Shown here one piece after another: positions 60,202-64,000 of a stretch of DNA of 64,000 bases. Numbering within the stretch: the first letter of the stretch is position 1; the number at the start of each line of letters is the position of its first letter. A model generated the notes under the pieces. That model was not told where the DNA came from, did not search any database, and worked only from the letters and a program-made list of their open reading frames with translations. Position numbers and translations under genes: made by a program. This stretch comes from Sandaracinobacteroides hominis (GTDB lineage: Bacteria; Pseudomonadota; Alphaproteobacteria; Sphingomonadales; Sphingomonadaceae): assembly GCF_016464365.1 (NCBI RefSeq), contig NZ_JADCUC010000006.1, positions 62,001-126,000 on the forward strand. The letters run 5' to 3'.

Positions 60202-61737
60202 CTATTCGGCGGCTTCGGCTTCATCGCCATCGGTTTCGTCGGCATCGTCCGGGGCAAACGCCTCAAGGACGGGTGACGTCGACTGGATGCTGAGCACATC
60301 CACGTCGCGGAGCCGCCTGCTCACCGCGCGGGTGCGCCGACCGGCATCGTCAACTGTGCGCTTGGCGGTATCCAACTGCTTGCCAAGCTTTTCCCAGACA
60401 TCGCCGTATTTCTGGAACTCCGCCTTTGCGGCCGCCAGAATCTGCCAGACTTCGCTCGACCGCTTCTCGATAGCCAGCGTCCGGAAGCCCATCTGCAGGC
60501 TGGTCAGCAGCGCCGCCAACGTTGTTGGCCCCGTTACCATCACGCGATAGTTGTTCTGCAGTTCGCTTACCAACCCCGGTCGACGGATGACTTCCGCAAA
60601 CAGGCCCTCGGTGGGGAGGTGCATCACGGCGAAATCGGTTGAATAGGGCGGATGGACATATTTTTCGCAGATCACCCGCGCCTGCTGGCGGATGAAGCGG
60701 TCCAGGGCCGCCGATGCCGCCTCGATCTCGTCTGTCAGGCCGGCATCCTGCGCCGCCAGCAGCCGTTCATAGTCCTCCTTCGGGAGCTTTGCATCGATGG
60801 GCAGCCAAAGCGGCGCGTCGCTCACCCCCTTGCCCGGCATCTTGACGGCGAATTCGACGATCTCGGTTGAATCGGGCCTGATCCGCACATTTGCAGAATA
60901 CTGCTCCGGCGTGAGGATATCCTGCAACAGCATCTCCAGCTGCGCCTCGCCCCAGCCACCACGCGATTTCACATTCCCCATAAGGCGCTTCAGATCGCCC
61001 ACGCCGGTGGCCAGATTCTGCATTTCCCCCAGCCCGCGATGCACCTGCTCCAGCCGATCACTCACTTGCTGGAAGGATTCACCCAGACGTTTTTCCAGCG
61101 TCCATTGCAACTTCTCGTCCACCGTAAGCCGCATCTGTTCCAGCTTTTCGGAATTGTCGTTGCGAACCTTGTCCAGAGAATCGGCCACGGCCGTGCGCAG
61201 CGCTTCGTGCTGCGCACCATTTTGTTCCAACAGAGTCCGGATCGCGGCGATTGCGTCGTTCAGGCCCGAGGTCTGCGCCTCTCGCAACTCCTTCTGCGCT
61301 CCGGTCAGGCGATCGGCCAGCGATCCCATCAACTGGTTGGTTTCGCCCAACCGTTCCGATTGCGATTTCGCAAAGCCGTCCGAACTAACCCGCAGCGCCT
61401 CTTCCAGTTTTTGCCGGCCATCGGCTGCCTCGCTGCGCATCGTTCCGAAGCCCGTGGACTGGGAATTCAGCAATTCATTGAATCGTGCGGCAAAGGCCTG
61501 AAGCTGCCGGTCCAGCCCATCCGCATGCGCCTGCGATTGCTGGCGCATTTCCTCGCGTGCGGCGCGAGCTTCCTCCGAGCCTTGCTTGCTGGCAATTGTC
61601 AATTGCGTCTCGATTGCCTGAAGCCGCGCCATCGCATCGACTGGAAAAGCCGCCGGCCGCCCCTGCCGCACAGCCACGAACAGCAGCAGCCCAATGGCTG
61701 CAACCAGCAAAATCAGCACAATCGTCAGCAAATCCAT
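60202..61737 (-). CDS. rmuC: RmuC-family DNA recombination protein
   Basis: A 511-aa protein that limits DNA rearrangements. One N-terminal membrane segment (DLLTIVLILLVAAIGLLLFVA) is followed by a long coiled coil (about 40-230) and the RmuC nuclease-like core: GDLKRLMGNVKSRGGWGEAQ, then LPIDAKLPKEDYERLLAAQD and DFAVMHLPTEGLFAEVIRRP. The C-terminus is acidic (DDADETDGDEAEAAE). The start is the ATG at 61737. Divergent from the SMP-30-like gene. Confidence 0.94.
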   Translation of the reverse strand: MDLLTIVLILLVAAIGLLLFVAVRQGRPAAFPVDAMARLQAIETQLTIASKQGSEEARAAREEMRQQSQAHADGLDRQLQAFAARFNELLNSQSTGFGTMRSEAADGRQKLEEALRVSSDGFAKSQSERLGETNQLMGSLADRLTGAQKELREAQTSGLNDAIAAIRTLLEQNGAQHEALRTAVADSLDKVRNDNSEKLEQMRLTVDEKLQWTLEKRLGESFQQVSDRLEQVHRGLGEMQNLATGVGDLKRLMGNVKSRGGWGEAQLEMLLQDILTPEQYSANVRIRPDSTEIVEFAVKMPGKGVSDAPLWLPIDAKLPKEDYERLLAAQDAGLTDEIEAASAALDRFIRQQARVICEKYVHPPYSTDFAVMHLPTEGLFAEVIRRPGLVSELQNNYRVMVTGPTTLAALLTSLQMGFRTLAIEKRSSEVWQILAAAKAEFQKYGDVWEKLGKQLDTAKRTVDDAGRRTRAVSRRLRDVDVLSIQSTSPVLEAFAPDDADETDGDEAEAAE

Positions 61738-61866
61738 ACGAACACCTGTCGATCCAATCGCGGAACATTATGCGAACATCTGCGCCCGAGTCACGCTATT
61801 TCTTCTGCGCCTTGCCTCCTGCCTCGGGCGGGTGAAACATGGCCCAAACAGAGAATGGGGAGAGAA

Positions 61867-62781
61867 ATGGATTTCAGAATTCTGGCCGAAGGCCTCGCCT
61901 TTCCCGAAGGGCCGGTGATGATGGACGATGGCTCCATCATCCTCGTCGAAATCGAGGCCGGTCGCATCAGCCGCATCGCCAAGGATGGCAAGGTGAGCGC
62001 CGTCGCCACCCCCGGCGGCGGTCCCAACGGTCTCGCCATCGGCCCGGATGGCGCGCTTTACGTCTGCAACAACGGCGGCTTCAACTGGGGCCGTATCGAC
62101 GGCATGCTGATTCCCGGCGCTGCAGCCGACAATTACGAAACCGGCCGCATCGAGCGCATCGACCTCTCAACAGGGAAGGTCGAGCGTCTGTTCGACAGCT
62201 ATGAGGGACACAGGCTTTCCGGCCCGAACGACATCGTCTTCGACGCTGCGGGCGGCTTCTGGTTCACCGATCTCGGCAAGCATTTCCCGCACCACACCGA
62301 CCATGGCGGGCTCTATTATGTCACGCCAGGCGGCGGGCAACTGAAGCGCGCCGTCTATGGTCCCGACATGAACGGCTGCGGCCTATCGCCTGACGGCAAG
62401 ACGGTTTACACCGCGCTCACCACCCGCAGCCACATCCTCGCCTTCGACATCACCGGCCCGGGCGAAGTGGCGCCCTCGCCGCTGGCCGCCATTCCAGGTC
62501 GCGTCGTTGCCGATTTCCCGGGCCGCACGCTGCTCGATTCGATGGCGGTTCTGGCCAGCGGCAAGATCGCCCAGGCGACGCTGGTGGAAAATCCTGGCAT
62601 CGGCGTCGCAGACCCGGCGACCGGCGAAATCGTCTTCCACGCCTTTCCCGATCTCCTCACCACCAACATCGCCTTTGGCGGCGCCGACATGTGCGACGCT
62701 GCGATCTGCCTCTCCACCACCGGCAAGCTTGCGCTCGCCCGCTGGCCGGAACCGGGATTGCGGCTTAACTACAATGCATGA
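61867..62781 (+). CDS. SMP-30/gluconolactonase-like protein
   Basis: A 304-aa calcium-type beta-propeller. It begins FRILAEGLAFPEGPVMMDDG, with the metal Glu, followed by GGGPNGLAIGPDGALYVCNN, SGPNDIVFDAAGGFWFTDLG (Asn-Asp) and GPDMNGCGLSPDGKTVYTAL. These give the ligand set of the SGL family, which hydrolyses sugar lactones or other esters. No signal peptide. The start is the ATG at 61867 with GGGGAG seven bases before. The stop overlaps the xerD start (ATGA). Confidence 0.92.
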   Translation: MDFRILAEGLAFPEGPVMMDDGSIILVEIEAGRISRIAKDGKVSAVATPGGGPNGLAIGPDGALYVCNNGGFNWGRIDGMLIPGAAADNYETGRIERIDLSTGKVERLFDSYEGHRLSGPNDIVFDAAGGFWFTDLGKHFPHHTDHGGLYYVTPGGGQLKRAVYGPDMNGCGLSPDGKTVYTALTTRSHILAFDITGPGEVAPSPLAAIPGRVVADFPGRTLLDSMAVLASGKIAQATLVENPGIGVADPATGEIVFHAFPDLLTTNIAFGGADMCDAAICLSTTGKLALARWPEPGLRLNYNA

Positions 62782-63665
62782 CGGACCTGCCTGACAGCCG
62801 GGCGATCGCCACCTTCCTGGACATGCTGGCCGCCGAGCGCGGGGCAGCGGGCAACACGCTTGCCGCCTATGGTCGCGACCTGACGGGCGCTTCGGAAGCG
62901 CTGGACGGGCGGCTGGCGTCCGCCACCACTACCGATCTGGAAATGCTGTTCGCAGGGTGGAGCGAGCTTGCGGCCTCCAGCATCGCCCGCAAGCGTTCGG
63001 CCTTGCGGCGGTTCTTCGGCTTCCTGCTGGCCGAGGGCATCCGACCCGACAATCCGGCACTGGCGCTGGCGTCGGTAAAGCCCGGTCGGCCCCTGCCAAA
63101 GACGCTGTCGGTCGCGGAAGTCGACCGCCTTCTGGCGACGCTGGACGAGGATATGGCCGCCAATCCCGGCCCGCAGGCCATCCGCCTGAAGGCGCTGATG
63201 GAACTGCTCTATGGCTCGGGCCTGCGCGCCACCGAGTTGGTCTCGCTGCCGCGCAATGCGATCCGCCCGCCGCAACCGTTCGCCATCGTTACCGGCAAGG
63301 GCAACAAGGAGCGGATGATTCCGCTTTCGCCCGCCGCGCTTTCGGCGGTCGAAGCTCAACTGGAGCTTGTGCCCAAGGACAGCCGATGGCTGTTTCCATC
63401 CGGCAAGACGCACCTCACACGCGTCCGCCTGTATCAGCTGGTAAAGGCGCTGGCGGCGCGGACCGGGATCGATCCGGCGCGCATTTCCCCCCACGTCCTG
63501 CGCCACGCCTTTGCCACCCATATGCTGGCGAACGGCGCAGACTTGCGCGCCCTGCAGACGCTGCTGGGGCATGCCGATATCTCCACCACCGAGATCTACA
63601 CGCATGTCGATGCGGGTCGGCTCGTCTCGACCGTCACCCGTCTGCACCCTCTATCGGAGGATTGA
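62778..63665 (+). CDS. xerD: Tyrosine recombinase XerD
   Basis: Resolves chromosome dimers at dif with XerC. It is 295 aa with an N-terminal SAM-like domain (RDLTGASEAL to RFFGFLLAEG). The catalytic residues by motif are Arg150 (GLRATELVSL), Lys174 (GKGNKERMIP), His239 and Arg242 (HVLRHAFATHML), His265 (LGHADISTTE) and Tyr274 (IYTHV). Length and chromosomal setting fit XerD better than an integrase. Coupled to the SMP-30-like gene. Confidence 0.94.
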   Translation: MTDLPDSRAIATFLDMLAAERGAAGNTLAAYGRDLTGASEALDGRLASATTTDLEMLFAGWSELAASSIARKRSALRRFFGFLLAEGIRPDNPALALASVKPGRPLPKTLSVAEVDRLLATLDEDMAANPGPQAIRLKALMELLYGSGLRATELVSLPRNAIRPPQPFAIVTGKGNKERMIPLSPAALSAVEAQLELVPKDSRWLFPSGKTHLTRVRLYQLVKALAARTGIDPARISPHVLRHAFATHMLANGADLRALQTLLGHADISTTEIYTHVDAGRLVSTVTRLHPLSED

Positions 63666-63717
63666 GGTCGGCAGGTTTGAGGTCGACCGGGCACACGCAC
63701 TGTGTCACGATGCCGGA

Positions 63718-64000
63718 ATGACCATAGCGCATGTGAACGGCATCTCCACCGCAGTTCCGGACCACGACGTCCATGTCGCGTTTGAAACGTTCGTCGGCAA
63801 ACTGCTGGATGGGCGTCGCGAAGCGGCTCTGTTCAAGCGCCTCGCCGGCCGTTCGGGGATCTCGCGCCGTTTCTCCAGCTTCCGGCCGGTGGAAAACCCC
63901 GACGGTTTCGTCGCCGACGCCGAGGGTTTCTACAGCCCCGGCACCTTCCCGCCCACCAGCCGGCGGATGCAGCGCTATGGCGAAGTCGCCCCGAAACTGG
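63718..64000 (+). CDS. Type III polyketide synthase (N-terminal part; cut by window edge)
   Basis: 94 codons from the ATG at 63718 to the edge. The start (MTIAHVNGISTAVPDHDVHV) and the block RLAGRSGISRRFSSFRP match the N-terminus of bacterial chalcone/stilbene-synthase-like enzymes, which build alkylresorcinol or pyrone lipids. FYSPGTFPPTSRRMQRYGEV is also typical. The catalytic Cys would lie beyond the window. Confidence 0.85.
   Translation, partial: MTIAHVNGISTAVPDHDVHVAFETFVGKLLDGRREAALFKRLAGRSGISRRFSSFRPVENPDGFVADAEGFYSPGTFPPTSRRMQRYGEVAPKL

Noticed and set aside
61039-61866. Long upstream extension of the SMP-30-like frame
   Set aside because: It is antisense to rmuC. The ATG at 61867 has a good ribosome site and the family start.
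62778-63665. Reading the tyrosine recombinase as an integrase of a mobile element
   Set aside because: Length, motifs and coupling to a housekeeping-type gene fit XerD; no att-like repeats or cargo next to it.

Overview
The window is GC-rich, gene-dense DNA from an alphaproteobacterium. A sphingomonad (Sphingomonadaceae or close kin) is the best fit. The signs are a CcrM-type GANTC methylase, an aa3 oxidase locus ordered ctaC-ctaD-ctaB-small ORF-ctaG-ctaE-surf1 followed by thrC and an M16 peptidase, a TonB receptor/phytase locus, and DUF736/DUF2493/ParB-type plasmid genes common in sphingomonad mobile elements. The family-level placement is inference. I saw no rRNA, tRNA, CRISPR array or intact insertion sequence.

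Region 1 (1-15.44 kb) has every gene on the minus strand and looks like part of an integrated plasmid or ICE with a metal-resistance cargo. Cargo, in transcription order: MerR/CadR-type regulator, small cation diffusion facilitator, ICMT-like membrane methyltransferase, Cys/His-rich secreted protein, czcC, czcB, czcA, and a czcD-like facilitator cut by the window edge. Backbone, reading from 15.44 kb leftward: a broken DUF932 gene, a 711-aa ParB-like protein, a Toprim protein, a DUF2493 protein, a coupled 30-residue ORF, a small membrane protein and DUF736. A MerR-family operator with a perfect palindrome overlaps the end of merR. Region 1 ends abruptly at about 15,445, where the DUF932 reading frame abuts the 3' part of a TonB-dependent receptor on the other strand.

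Region 2 (15.44-31.2 kb): receptor fragment, metallophosphatase and beta-propeller phytase form a phytate/organophosphate operon. Then come a cupin, a glutathione transferase, an intracellular PHB depolymerase, a SUV3-like helicase/S4/ferredoxin cluster, an M23 endopeptidase, an amino-acid permease, a methyltransferase with a signal peptide and an RNA methyltransferase.

Region 3 (31.2-49.9 kb): M16 peptidase, threonine synthase and the cytochrome c oxidase operon with assembly genes (heme O synthase, CtaG, SURF1), joined by many 1-4 nt overlaps. It continues with a dienoyl-CoA isomerase-like protein, an orphan 2Fe-2S subunit, an alpha/beta hydrolase, IlvD, a TSUP permease, an aldo/keto reductase, and a run glmM-thiD-rnhB-ccrM with a dense cluster of GANTC sites in front of ccrM.

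Region 4 (49.9-64 kb): a ZnuD-like TonB receptor with a candidate Zur site, a degraded TIR-domain gene, an RhlE-type RNA helicase, a CAT-family permease, the his operon (hisB-H-A-F-E plus a HIT protein), rmuC, an SMP-30-like protein, xerD and the start of a type III polyketide synthase.

Nothing here is clearly a wholly new system. The best leads are the 30-aa coupled ORF in the island, the island/receptor junction, the exported methyltransferase, the methyltransferase inside the metal operon, the GANTC cluster, and the hairpin over the surf1 start.
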